Assembly: GCA_026214975.1 (NCBI GenBank)
Contig: CM047814.1
Coordinates: forward strand, 20,669,541 to 20,733,540
DNA: 64,000 bases
From: Gentiana macrophylla
Lineage: Eukaryota; Streptophyta; Magnoliopsida; Gentianales; Gentianaceae
Direction: 5' to 3'
The position numbers were made by a program, and so were the translations under genes. Numbering within the stretch: the first letter of the stretch is position 1; every line of letters begins with the position of its first letter. The notes beneath the pieces were generated by a model. It was not told where the DNA came from. It did no database searches and saw only the letters and a program-made list of their open reading frames with translations. This document shows positions 22,464-34,439 of the stretch, in pieces.

Positions 22464-24668
22464 TCAGAACGCCCGCTTCCCGGACACGAGTCCTTATCCG
22501 AATTGAAACGCTCGCACGCATAATATTAAATAAATAATATTACACGTAAGCCTTTACTACGTCGTATCAAATAAAAACAAACGGAAGCTAAAAGACTCGG
22601 GTAATTTTTTTCAAACATCTCAGAATAGAAATAAAGAACTAAAGAGGAAATGTAATATTATTACATCCGAAACGAAACCAACGAATCCAAATCTTTACGA
22701 ATTTAAAAGTACTAAAAGTAACAACAAGATCCAATAGCGATCCAAGTCTATGAAATAAATGAAAGAAATAAATAATAAACAAGGTCTTCAAGTCCGGCGT
22801 CCTCAAACGTCGTCATCAAAGTCCTCCTCGAAGTCTTGACTAACCTGTTCGTCTTCTCTCCCCCAAACACATAAATAAACATGCATTTGAGGTAAGTACA
22901 TTTGTACAAAGTAAGAAGTAGAAGCTACAATTTAATTAAGGTTATTATTAAAAGATTATCTTGGTGAGACCGACTCAATCCAGGGTTCATTCCATGCCCA
23001 TCGACACGTCATGACTATACGTTTCTAACTTAGCTTATCTTTGTTACACCATTATTCAAGGACACAATGCATGGTGAAAATTCCACCACGAGATATACTT
23101 GCCAACTACGGTGATTAGCACCGATAGTCCTGGGATCTACCCGGTATGCATATACGTTCGATGGATTTCCTCCACTACCCTTCAGCCTTTTGAGCCAGTA
23201 GCGTTGTCCACCTTTTATGAACGTATCACATCGCCGATTTGAATCAGTGCCTAACCGAGAATAGATGATGTTTTAGCTTTTATCCAAACATATGTAATTA
23301 TTAGTGTGAATTAACTAACCACCTAAGTGTTTTCAGAATAAAACTCACCTTAACAACACTACTCCCTCACTTAGACGGCTAGACATCACATCTTAACAAT
23401 TACACAGACATTGATGAACTCTAGTTCATCAAAGCACAAGCCCTTTCATGCCCTTCCGACGGATCCGAACTTCAACTCCCTTTAAGAGTACATTCCGTGT
23501 TTTAACTGAACGAATCAGAAGTTCAATCGAAGCTTGTTCATATTTTAATTAATGTTAACATATCAGGATTAAGGGTTTAAAACAGTGAAAACACGACTAT
23601 GAAGCCAAAAACCAACTTGAAACGGTATAAACAAGGTAAAACAGGCCAGACGCCTGTTTGAAATCCTATGGACGCCCGTCCGTAATCAAACGTCCGTCCA
23701 CTAACCTCAGACGCCCGTCCGTAAAAAACAGCTACATCCTGAATAAAAAAATCTGACCTCAAACGCCCGTCTGCCTATTTCAGATGCCCGTTTGAGTTAC
23801 TAGGGTCTCGGACGCCCGTCCGCCTGGGTTTTTTTTTCCCAAAACGCTAAAATCTTCGCAACTCGATTTCTGAATCGTTTCTAACCTAATTAACCTCGTT
23901 TTCAACACAGTAAAACGTAGAAAACATAGCTAAACGTCTATGATGCTTTGATCAACGAAAAAGCACATCTTCCTTGCATTTATGCGTCATAAATCTTAAT
24001 CTAAACCTCAATAACAATAATTAGAATTGTAGGAAGAGCCTCTTACCTTTTAAGCAGCAATTTCCAACTCCAAACCACAGAAAACAGCAACAAAAATGAT
24101 CATTTTCTGCAGGAAAACATGTGTGATAAATCCAAACTTAGATTAGATTCAATCACACGCTTCTAAACGACAAAAACTACGATTTGATGAGTTTGAATCC
24201 ATCAAACTCGAAGATGAACTGAATTAGGGCTTAATCATACCTTAACAAAGCTTCAACTTTTTGATGTCACAACGTTGCTCTCTTCACAACGATTCCGGTG
24301 CTCGACTCTGATCTGAAAACCGTCAAGGATTGAATTAACAACCGATGAAAATTCCCTCAGCCCTAAATCTTGCTCACACACGCAGAAGGTGAACTTTGGA
24401 GGTGGAAAATCTGATTAAAAGATTATGGGGCTGATTAGGTTGATTTTCCCTTAAATAGGAAAAATCCCATAATTACCTAATTTCCATGATTTTACATAAT
24501 CACCCTTATTAAATCAGATTTTCTTCCTTAAATATTTATATATATATATATCTCGAAAATACATATATAGATATCCAAATTATTAACTCCGAATAAAAGG
24601 AATCGAACCCAATATTTCGTTTCCGTAAAATGACACGTCTGCCCTTTCCCGAAAATCGGAATATTACA
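22464..24668 (-). repeat. Gypsy 5' LTR, 2205 bp
   Basis: It aligns along its length with 14902-17332 and ends CGGAATATTACA at 24668, followed by the AATCA target duplication. Its inner end has drifted (TCAGAACGCCCG instead of TGTAACGTCCCG). The hAT-like insertion of the partner is absent. The GACGCCCGT units lie at 23645-23825. Confidence 0.92.
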
Positions 24669-24673
24669 AATCA

Positions 24674-25493
24674 TACATGTTTAGGTTTTTTTCACAATAT
24701 AAGACATTCTAGATTATAAATACAATATTTATTACAATTTTCTCTATCTTTTCACTAATTTATTATCAATTCAACTACTTTTCAATTATTGCATTAATGA
24801 TAGTCAAGACGTTTCTTAGACATTTAACCTTAAAATTTATGGTATTCAACTATATTCTTAATCTGTGTGAAAACTCCTAAAGATGATTTATATTTTGGAA
24901 CGTAGGTAGAAGTAAATTATTGTTATTTTGGTTTTGTTTTTGTTTTTGTTTTTGGGAAAACTGTTTTTAACAGATTGTAACGATAATTAGCGGAGGTAGT
25001 AATAAGTAATAACTAAAATACAGTAAGTACAAAAAGGACGGTGTCGGCTTACCGTTATTCTATCTCAATAGCTCACATTTACTTGCGGCCCACCCCGCTA
25101 TTCTTTTTTCTCGTTTATTTACAGTATGAATAATAATACAACAATTATCGATCATTAATAATTCATAATAAGTGAACAAATTCCTGATAACTTGTCTGTT
25201 GATTCGATTTATGTCCTATAAATTAACTAACATAACAAGAAACTGTTTTTATTTTTTTATTTTTATAAAGTAATATTTGCATCAGCTTCTTTTAGAATCA
25301 TTGGAGAAAAGCGCTTTTTTGAATGGTTGAATAATACCAAACAAGCGCGATTTATGGATAGACTCAATGTATGTCAGAGAGTTTAATGATATCATTAAAT
25401 ACTCCATACGGAGTAGTTGATGATGGGCTTTTGAATCACTCGATTCTGATGTCGGGTGAATGAAAATTAATCACCTAAAATTGGTTGGAAATG
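24674..25493. other. Gene-free AT-rich stretch
   Basis: No gene or recognisable repeat is seen. A GTTTTTGTTTTTGTTTTTG run lies near 24940. Confidence 0.4.
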
Positions 25494-26461
25494 TGTTGGA
25501 GATAAGAGTTGAAGGAGATACTCAACTCAATATCCCACATTGGAAAGATGGGAGACTTGAGCTCCATATATAAGAGCTAGTGTATGCTTCTATAAATGTG
25601 CCCCGAGGGGCAAGACACTTTTGTGCAGGAGGATGACTTAGATTATTCCACACGCGCGCGCACGCCGCCGCCGTCCGGCTCGGCTCGAGCTCGGGTGTTA
25701 CTATTAATTTTTTGGACAAAATTTCTTTATGAAGTTAACCATAAAATTAATTTTGGAATATTATTGTGTCATTCGACCAATCAGAATTCATTGAGTCGTT
25801 CGACCAATTAGAATTCAGACGACACATCATCCGACCACCAATCAGATGAGTGGAATAATTCGAAATTAGCCTAATAATTTCGGCCAACCTTCTTTCCTTG
25901 AGGGAGAAGTCGGCCATTACTTTTCCAAGGGGAAAAGTTTGGTGATGTGTCTCGCCAATCATATTTGAAGCGTTGGTTCCTCCTCCACACTATATAAAGA
26001 ACCCTATGGATGAGAGTTTAAGGATCGAATTTTCTCTTGTGTCTTTCACCACAAAGAGTCGATCATATAGATCTAGATATTGAGTCGAAGAGAAGTCGGA
26101 GCACTCTGTAAGTTCGCCGAGCTCGGATTTTTGAAGTGCCTCTAAATCCGAGACGTAAACCCGTTGTATCTTGGGAGACAAATACTACTACCGTGGGCAC
26201 CATACCGGGCAATTTGTCTTAAGGAAAAGAAAGAATTACTCGCTTCGGGTTTGATCTCTAGTCCTTTGATTTATGCATCGTACTATATATTATTCATTGT
26301 TTGAGATTAGATCTGCATGGTAATAGTTGTTGTGTTAGATCTAACTGATTAATTTAATTTCTTGTTCCTGTTTTTATTTCTAATTTAATATTCCGTAATT
26401 ACTTCCGTTATTTGCGGATATGTTCCGTAAATCACTCCACACACGATACACTATCCCTACA
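25494..26461 (+). repeat. Probable solo LTR or LTR fragments
   Basis: It starts TGTTGGAGATAAG and contains AATATCCCACATTGGAAAG and GAGCTCCATATATAAGAG, the promoter style of many plant LTRs. A second TATA-like CACTATATAAAGAACC lies at 25987. The end CCCTACA at 26461 is a guess. No coding sequence follows, and 5-bp target duplications were not found, so boundaries are uncertain. It could be two LTR pieces side by side. Confidence 0.4.
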
Positions 26462-26484
26462 GTAACAAATTATATATTTTACCA

Positions 26485-26515
<31 letters not shown>

Positions 26516-26577
26516 TTATTTTTTTTTTTTATACACAATCTTCATATTGTAAAATCAAACACCATGTTTTTTTTCTT
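26462..26577. repeat. AT microsatellite and T-rich tract
   Basis: (AT)n near 26484-26507 is followed by long T runs to about 26531. Confidence 0.7.
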
Positions 26578-26735
26578 GAATAATGATACGGATAGAACGG
26601 TTGTGCTACAACATAGATCTGCATCGTTGATTATGTTAGATTTACATCATGATCAATCTAGTCTAACATGATCAACGATGCAGATCTATGTTGTGTCACT
26701 CGTTGTGACACAACCGTTGTGCTCGTATCATTACT
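26578..26735. mobile_element. Foldback element (long hairpin)
   Basis: The left arm, TAATGATACGG, ACGGTTGTGCTACAACATAG, ATCTGCATCGTTGAT, pairs with the right arm, ATCAACGATGCAGAT, CTATGTTGTGTCAC, CAACCGTTGTG, CGTATCATTA. The arms are about 65-75 bp with a short loop. No coding sequence is present. Confidence 0.7.
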
Positions 26736-27565
26736 CCTTTTCCTTCTTTTTTTTCCGCTAACAAAAGAATTATATTTACAACCGGACAACCGTCGGAACC
26801 ACGCCACGTCAAACAATTACCGGAACACTACCAACGAGCTACCGGACACAACTATACTAACATAACAAAAGAAAACAATATTGGGATAACCCCTATTAAA
26901 TCAAATAATGTCTCATTATAGTAATCTTGTTTTTTTTTCGGAAACGAAAAGATAACACCACACACACGCTTCTAAAATGGTTGAACCCTGACTTCTCTCT
27001 TGGGAGCGAGGTTAGGCTTCTTAGTGGATTATTACTATGGTATATACCCAAGTACTTATAGTAATCCTGCTTTGGTAAGAAGATAGGATCGAACCAATCT
27101 GTCATCTCACGGATGTCCATAACCGAAACGAAAACCAATCCCCACCACCAACCAGTAGCAATCATAGTGACCGACGAGCCCTGATTAAATGCGAAAGACA
27201 AACGACGAAAGCAAAAAATAAAAGTCCAATCATGCGAAAACCCGCCATTGTAGTCACTAATCAACCTAACTACCACCATCAACGCTGCCACACACCACCA
27301 AAATATTTACCAAAAGAAAACCAGAGTCCAAATTAGCAATCATTTGCCCGACGGAAGAGCTCATGTGCAAGATAACTTATTCATTTGAATAAAGTTGTTT
27401 TTTCTCTGTCGTTTTTTCTCTTTTATTTTTCTACTTACGTCCACACAAAAATAGATACAATTCAAACTCGATTTCAATTGATTTGTTTTTTTAATTAATA
27501 ATAACCCAAAAAATTATTGTCTAAACAAACCTTAATACTCTATATTTAATATATGAAAATAAAAA
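26736..27565. other. Gene-free stretch
   Basis: A minus-strand open frame at 26896-27291 (131 codons) has no motif I recognise and no gene-like context. I regard it as chance. Confidence 0.4.
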
Positions 27566-27780
27566 TTCCACTACACATCTTACTTATAAGTTGCAGCCTA
27601 GCGGGAGGTTAGAGGTTCGATTCCCACAATAGGCGAATTATTCCTCTCATTGCCGTAGTTCCCATCGACTTCAAATTCACGGGGATCTTGATTTACATCT
27701 CCACTCATCCCGCGACAGTGGGACGGGAGTGGGGACCTCTGTGTAGGGTTTACCCTTTTTTATAAGTTGTAACGCCTTCA
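27566..27780 (+). mobile_element. Possible tRNA-derived SINE
   Basis: GCAGCCTAGCGGGAGGTTAG followed by AGGTTCGATTCCCAC resembles the A-box and B-box of an RNA polymerase III promoter at tRNA-like spacing. The following GC-rich body and TTTTTTATAAG end would fit a SINE. A tRNA fold is not complete and no target duplication was identified. Confidence 0.35.
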
Positions 27781-28017
27781 AACCTTCGGGTGTGATAACG
27801 CTAAATAAACCATAAATAATCCGATCAACTGATAGATCATTGTCCTCGCTTGATTTTAAGAGATTAACCCACGTTGATTATCATCTTCACTCATCCCGTA
27901 AAACAACAAAAATGGAACTTTGATGGTTAAGGTTTAACCATTATCACATTACTATATACACGACTATTTGACGGTAACCATTCCGACGGATAGCTATACT
28001 AAACATCCCTAATAATC

Positions 28018-28170
28018 GGGAAATACTTGTGTGCAAGGGGATTTTGAGGTAAAATGACGGGTGAAACGATCAGATCCATACAGTTTAAATACATATTGAA
28101 ATTGTGTGGTTCACATTGAACCACACGATGTTTCCACACGTGTGGAGATACCACACAAGGATTTCCCAGG
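28018..28170 (+). mobile_element. MITE, CCACACAA-rich family, copy 3
   Basis: It contains GATTTTGAGGTAAAATGACG, GAAACGATCAGATCCATACA and ends ACCACACAAGGATTTCCC, the family order. It stands head-to-head with the next copy. Confidence 0.6.
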
Positions 28171-28318
28171 GAGGTTTTTAGGTGGTGTCTCCACACGGTG
28201 TGGAGACAAATGTGGCATCACAGGGACCATATGTTTTTAAACTGGATTCAAACTGTGTGGTCCAGATCATTTCTCCCGTCAATTCGGTGCATATAGAGAT
28301 ACTAGGCAAAAATTTCCC
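28171..28318 (-). mobile_element. MITE, CCACACAA-rich family, copy 4, inverted
   Basis: On the minus strand it reads TTGACGGGAGAAATGATCTG, GACCACACAGTTTGAAT and ends GTGTGGAGACACCACC. Together with copy 3 it forms a large inverted pair. Confidence 0.55.
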
Positions 28319-29225
28319 TTTTATTATTCAATCATAAGAATGTTTGTGCCACGGTCAAATTTGCACAACAAATACCACAACAAACTTTTAAACCATTGAT
28401 TTTTTTGGGACTCAAATGATTCAATAGATTCCACATCGTAATCAATGGTCTCAAAAATATGTTGTGTCTGATAACGTGGCGCTATTTTGTTGTGGCCTTA
28501 TCACTACTCAACGTACAACTAATACGAAGAAAAAAAACTGAAATGGTACAACATTTATCATAGGTGAATTGACTCAACTCAACTTATTCTTCAACAAAAT
28601 AATCAAATATTATAACATTTCTATTAGTAGAACAATGTTGTCATTGTTTACATACTTCGTTTATCATAATCACACGTATTAAGAAAATAAGTAAATCTTT
28701 TGATTTTAACAATTAAAACATTAAAAAAAACACTCTTAAGGTGATATTTGATTAATTATGATCAATTTTAAAGTTAACAATATGATGGAACCATGCATGT
28801 TTTTGTGAAAAAATCAATACGTGATTTAAATGTTTTATATATAAATCTTTTCATAGAATGAACAAGTATGACATAAAATACAATTTGTTTTTTTGGGGAC
28901 AATATCAACCATGTACTCTATACAAGTTGGAAATTCATAAAGTTCGTAAAATTTATGTTTTTATTGTGTGCCAAAATTAGTCGGTATAGCGTCAGTGTCA
29001 TTTTTTCTTTTAGGCAATTCATTTTTTTTGTCAAAACAATGTGTTACACTTTACCCTTAGCCCTAAAAATCAAAGTATGCGAATTTTTTTGGCCTTTGCA
29101 ATGTATGCTACACAGAAAAAAAATAAAAAATTATGATTAATTGTAATGTTTAAAATTCAACTTTTCCAACACATAGAGGTTCACTTAACTTAAAAAACCA
29201 GTAGTCATAACAAAATAAAATACGT
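28319..29225. other. Gene-free stretch with a dispersed repeat
   Basis: No gene is seen. Around 28430-28480 CACATCGTAATCAATGGTCT followed by TGTTGTGTCTGAT recurs in diverged form near 59810-59850. Confidence 0.4.
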
Positions 29226-29460
29226 CTTTATTTGCACCACACTGATTCTATCGGTGCAGCACACCATTTATACATAACGGTAGAATCATGACCTTGTGAA
29301 AGTATGTTATAGAGTGAAAACCCGACTTTTCACATGTGTATTGTCAGACTCGAACTTAGGAAAATCGATTTTTGACTTCATTAACGACTTTTACAATATC
29401 GGTTATTTTTTATCGGTATGATGCATCGGCAAAATCGATATTGTGTAAATAATAGCTCCC
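29226..29460. mobile_element. TIR MITE, ATTATTTGCACCAC family, copy 1
   Basis: The left end TTTATTTGCACCACACTGAT pairs with the right end ATATTGTGTAAATAATAGC. The interior has inverted GGTGCAGCACACC / CGGTATGATGCATC words. A second copy with the same ends and an interior of pale similarity lies at 42462-42702. It is non-coding. Confidence 0.55.
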
Positions 29461-29954
29461 AAATAAAAAGTCTCTCATTTTCTACATATGACGGTGTTTG
29501 TATTAAAAGCTAGATTGTATCTGTATCATTACAAGTATTACGCGATACGTGAAGTGTGAAACTGTGAATATAGGAAATACTAGTATATATAATTCTTCAA
29601 AAAAAAAAAAAAGAAAAAAAAGAAGGAAATATATATAATTAAGCTAAAGCTTAGTAAATTAATGGTTGGAGATCTGTACTGTAACAGAGGAGTGTGGGTG
29701 TGGGAGTAGAGATGCGCTTTGGCTCCCTTTTTCTATATTGCCATTCCATTCCACTCTTACCTCCTCCGCCTTCTCAACCATATATCTCACCGTTTCTTCC
29801 CTTTCTCTAATCCATTCTTTCGCCGGAAAATGACGTAACTTCACCTGCACCACCGTCCCATTACTTAACTACTGAGTAGCCACTAGCCACACAAACTCTC
29901 ACAACAACTTTTTCCTTTTCCGTTGTGGCCAAATTAACAGTATTATTTTGAGAA
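29461..29954 (+). promoter_or_regulatory. Upstream region of the RopGEF gene
   Basis: This is the 490 bp before the RopGEF start codon. TAGTATATATAATTC at 29581 and ATATATATAATTAAG at 29628 are TATA-like. CT-rich stretches at 29725-29830 could lie in the 5' untranslated region. I cannot place the transcription start. Confidence 0.35.
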
Positions 29955-32478
29955 ATGGGGAGTGTTTCCTCTGAAGAAGGGTCTTCTGATCAGCAAAGCG
30001 AAAGGTATGGAAGTTATAGTTTGAGCGCAGACGTCAGTGAATCTGTGAGCTGTAGCAGCTTCACTAGTAGTCCTCACGGCGGCGGCGCTTCCACTTCCTT
30101 GGATTCGTTGACTATATCTAGCTTGAATGTCCATGGAAACCCTGGTTTTACTCCGCTCATGTTTCCGGTCACTGGACGAAATGATTTGCTCTTCTGGAAT
30201 GATAAGCTTGATAAACGCAATCCTGATTTATCAGGTTCGCAGCTCCATACTTTCTATTTTTAGTAACTCGTTGTAGATTGTCTTTTACTTGATGTCTTCT
30301 TCTTCAATTTTCAGCCGCCATTTTAGCAATAGATTGCAGTTTCGTACTATTTTATTTATCTTTTACACTAGCTTCCTGTTCTTTTGGATTTTTGTGAAAT
30401 ATTCTTATCCTGTCGGCAGATAATGTCATTTTTTAATTTATTTTGTGTATGCTTGTTTTTCTGTAGAAACTGAGATGATGAAGGAAAGATTTGCAAAATT
30501 ATTACTTGGTGAAGACATGTCTGGAGGAGGAAAAGGTGTTGGCACTGCTCTTGCAATCTCAAACGCCATTACAAATCTCTCTGGTATTTCAATTCACATT
30601 CTCTTTCTGTTCTTCTTTCCCCTATAATTGCAGCTCAAAATTTCATATCTAAACTGATATTTGTCTCTGTTTGGTTTCTTAAGCCACTGTGTTTGGGGAA
30701 CTGTGGAGGTTGGAACCCTTGGCATCATCAAAAAAGGAAATGTGGTGCAGAGAGATGGAGTGGCTATTATGTGTGAGTGATTCAATTGTGGAGCTTGTGC
30801 CAACCATGCAACCATTTCCTGGTGGAGGAACTTATGAAGTGATGGATACTAGACCTCGATCGGATTTGGCAATGAATCTCCCTGCCCTCAAGAAGCTAGA
30901 TGCTATGTTGATAAGCATTCTTGATGGGTTTCAAGACACAGAGTTTTGGTACATTGATAAAGGATTGAATGTGAGCAATAGTGATAGGTGTAATTCTTTC
31001 TGTTCAGTTGCAAACAGCGGGAGACCTTCGGTTAGGCAGGAAGAAAAGTGGTGGCTTCCTTGTCCAAAAGTTCCTCCTAAAGGTTTATCAGATGATGCAA
31101 AGAAGAAACTGCAGCAATGCAGAGATTGCACAAATCAGATATTCAAAGCTGCTTTGGCAATCAATAGCAATGTCCTTTCTGAAACGGAGATTCCGTATGC
31201 CTATTTGGATTCACTCCCTAAGGTTTGATTGCAATACTTTCTTTTTAAAGATTTACTTGGTGTTTTTCTTTCTAAAAATGCTGATAACAGAGCAGTTCTG
31301 TTTCCATATTATCTTTGTGTTAATTGAATACATATGTTAGGACATTTCCAGAGCAGTCCAGGAAATTCATCCAAAGACCTATTGGCTTACTCGACGTTTT
31401 TCTTAGTTTCAACTCTATGTAAAGTTGGATATATGGAAATCGAAAATGCTAGTGATTGATATGAAACTATGTACCTGACAATCATAGTACATGAAGATTA
31501 CTTCCTTGGTACATTGAAAGCATTTTATTCTTTTTCATTTGCAGAGTGGAAAAGCTTGTTTGGGTGACATCATCTACCACTACATAACTGCTGAGCAATT
31601 CTCCCCAGAGTGCCTTCTTGATTGTTTAGACTTGTCTTCTGAACATCACACCTTGGAAGTTGCGAATCGAATCAAAGCAGCTGTGCATGTATGGAGGTTG
31701 AAAGATAAGAAAATAATTGCTCATCGTAAAAGGTCAAGCATAGATCTTGGAGTGTCAAGCTCAAGTCTTTTGTTGCTGATGGTGATAAGAACCAATTTCT
31801 AGCACAAAGAGCTGAAATCCTCTTGCATAGCCTGAGGCTTCGTTTTCCCGGTCTTCCTCAAACTGCTTTGGATATGAGCAAAATTCAGTATAACAAGGTA
31901 ATGTGCTCTTATTTGAACTGCTTGCAAGATCCTTTTTTTGCCTTGAATTTACCTGTGGAAAACAAGTTTCCATCTCCATCACTTCATTTTTTACATGATT
32001 TCTTACAATGCAATACAAGAAAATGAAATGTTGTGATCGAAGTAACATTTTTCTTTTTTAAATGGCAGGATGTTGGACAATCAATACTAGAAAGCTACTC
32101 AAGGGTGATGGAGAGCTTAGCATTTAATATAATGGCAAGGATTGATGATGTGTTGTATGTCGATGATACCGTATAGGCGGTGCAATGCAGAGACATATTC
32201 CATCAGAGGAGGTTTAAGTGGTCTTCCAATTCAAAGAGGATGTCACCAAGTCCATTTTCTATTCAACATACACCTTACTTATCACCTTTGGAACTCCAAC
32301 ATTCTGTTTGTCACCTCCATTGATCAATAGTCCCAAAGGGGCTAACAAAAGCGGTGTTTTGGCAATTGAAAACCGCAAGACAGAGAAAGTTACAGCTTCT
32401 GATTTGGATAAACTGTGGTCTTATGCTGGAAACCTTAGTGCCCGAAAAACGTTTGATAACGCTCCGGGACGGCATTGA
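29955..32478 (+). CDS. ROPGEF: Rop guanine nucleotide exchange factor (PRONE domain), frame-damaged
   Basis: RopGEFs load GTP onto plant Rho (Rop) GTPases at the plasma membrane and so control polar growth, often downstream of receptor kinases. Exons by GT-AG sites are 29955-30234, 30467-30583, 30684-31222, 31545-31897 and 32069-32478. The Ser-rich N-terminus ([20 protein letters not shown]) is the variable regulatory tail. PRONE starts in exon 2 ([20 protein letters not shown]), continues in exon 3 ([49 protein letters not shown]) and exon 4 ([29 protein letters not shown]). Frame breaks occur in exon 4 near 31735-31756 and in exon 5 near 32165, 32233 and 32287. The last two are each restored by one more base in a run (AAA, TTT). 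Past them [17 protein letters not shown] and a stop at 32476 end the protein normally. The ATG at 29955 fits family starts. Confidence 0.88.
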
Positions 32479-33984
32479 TTTTAAGGATGGAGTGGAAAGA
32501 TGTTTTTGGAAGTCTTAGATGCACCTCTTACTTACTGTGAAACTACACGTCCCATGACACACGTTAAAACTCAACTAGCCGGTTATATGGTCTATACTTT
32601 ACTTTTTTACTACGCGTCGATTATACATACTTGACTTTTCAAAAGACAGATTTCTAGTGTGGTGCTGTGGTAGGGTTGGTGCCTGCCTTTAAAGGGTCGC
32701 TTTCCATTCTGTTGGTAATGTCCTTTAGACATACTTTGCCGGCATGTGTATGTATTTAAATGCATGGTCCATAGTTTTGCAATGATGGTTTCCTCTTTGG
32801 GCGGCTAGATAGTTTAGTATTATTGCAATTATTAAGGAAACTAGTAATCATTTCAATTCATGTGCATCGAGATGGGACTTGTGGATGCCTTTTTTGTGTA
32901 ACTGCAAGTACCTTTCCTATTGCCCCACTTTCTGTTTCCCACCGTTCATCAGCCAACATGTCACTTATTACTTGATCTTTGTATGTTTCATTTAATCACG
33001 TGTCAAACACAGTAATTGAATGATTTCATTACATTAATTTTCTTCATTCCATTACTTTCGTCCAACTAGATATTGTCTTTACGTGGCACAAAATGACGTT
33101 AATCCAACAATGAATAATTGTAAAATTATAGGGAGGGCCTTTATTGCACTAGAGTGTCCAGTCGAATGAATGTCATTTGTTAAAAAGACAAATAATTTTT
33201 ACACGTCACCCATATTATAACGGTATCACCTGCAAAATTTTGTCACTCAACAAAAAAAAGTGCAAGCGATATCTTTAGTTATTTATTTATTTATTTTTGT
33301 AAAACAATAAGCAATAAATGATGTTGCCAAAAAACATATGCACGGTTGTGCAATATCTAAAGAAGCAGATGTCAATAAACAGACGGAACTTTTTCCATTT
33401 CCAATTCCAATTCCAATTCCAATTCCAATGGGTTTAAGCCAATAATATTCTCAATTAGCCAGAATGATCACTGTGATGCAACTGTTGCCTTCTCACATCG
33501 GCAAACTTCCATGTTATAACTTAAAAGAAGATGAACAAGTAATTCATCGTAATCTAGCAAACAATGACAAAGTACCAAAAAAAAAAAACGTGGATACATG
33601 AAGATACTGAAAGAACCGAAATCGTGCATGGAATATATGCACCTATTTACTCTCCAACCACAAACCAACAAATCCGGCCCCAAAAAACAAAATAAAAAAA
33701 CCCAGCAATCAGTGGATCACGAGGTGTGCCGATTTGGTGCAGCATTTCGGATTTGCATGAGCATCATTTGCCTGAGGGCAACCTATTGAATAACTTAACA
33801 GAACCATCAAAGTCTCTTTGACAAAGTTTATACACGAAGTTGATCTAAACCATTCTGCAAAAAAGGAAAAAGGAAAAACAAATGAAGCCCATAAGTAAGA
33901 TAATGTCTTTTTTGCTAGACAGGAAAACAATCTATGTAGGCATCAAAATAGAGCAATTAATAGTCGCACATAGACAATATGTAG
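32479..33984. other. Gene-free stretch downstream of RopGEF
   Basis: No coding sequence is recognised. A TTCCAA-type hexamer is repeated at 33397-33429 and an A run lies near 33581. Minus-strand open frames at 33468-33930 have no known motif. The first few hundred bases probably include the RopGEF 3' untranslated region. Confidence 0.4.
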
Positions 33985-34044
33985 GAACAACTTTATTTAT
34001 CTCTAGGGCATTTTAGTATTTTCTGGTTGTACTAAGGATCCCCC

Positions 34045-34241
34045 CTAAAGTTATCCTTTTTGGTGGTCCAAGTCCTTCTGCACCCCTAGAGATGGCAGCT
34101 ATGCATACACTACATCCAAGTCCTTTTTAGGAGCTCAACTTTTGTAATCTTGAACCTTTTCTGTGAGTGAAACTTGCTGCTATCTGAGATTCCAGTGTCC
34201 TCTGGTTCAGATTAGCTTTCAATTCTTTTGTTCTTTACATC
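34045..34241 (+). repeat. Gypsy remnant, left LTR-like segment
   Basis: Shared words with 37731-37933 in the same order include TCCTTTTTGGTGGTC, GATGGCAGCTA, CATCCAAGTCCTTTT, ACTTTTGTAATCT, GCTATCTGAGATTCC and TCAGATTAG. Confidence 0.7.
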
Positions 34242-34439
34242 ATTTTGGTTCAGAGTTGGTGTTCCTCTTTCAGCCCTCAATGACGAGAACGGTGGAGAGA
34301 GCAACCGGCTTGAGAACGAAGATTGAGATTCGAAGGCCTTTTGGGATGGTTCCTCTCTCGGCCCTCGATGAGGGGAAACGGTGGAGAGAGCAGCCGAATT
34401 ACCAACAAAGATCGAGATTTGACGACCCTTTAAGTTGCT

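Larger units (their letters stand above)
14902..24668 (-). mobile_element. Complete chromovirus-type Gypsy LTR retrotransposon, 9.77 kb
   Basis: Two long LTRs (14902-17332 and 22464-24668) flank gag and pol on the minus strand. The 5-bp sequence AATCA directly precedes the left LTR (14897-14901) and directly follows the right one (24669-24673), the expected target duplication. Pol order is protease, reverse transcriptase, RNase H, integrase, chromodomain-like tail, which places it in Ty3/Gypsy chromoviruses, probably Tekay/Del-like. Frame breaks and one in-frame stop mean this copy is unlikely to encode a working polyprotein as read, though each domain is well conserved and the insertion looks fairly young. 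Confidence 0.93.

Noticed and set aside
26896..27291. 131-codon open frame as a host gene
   Set aside because: No recognisable domain, no splice or promoter context, and it lies among transposon debris.
27566..27780. Functional tRNA gene
   Set aside because: A B-box-like word is present, but I cannot form the acceptor and anticodon stems, so only a possible SINE is listed.
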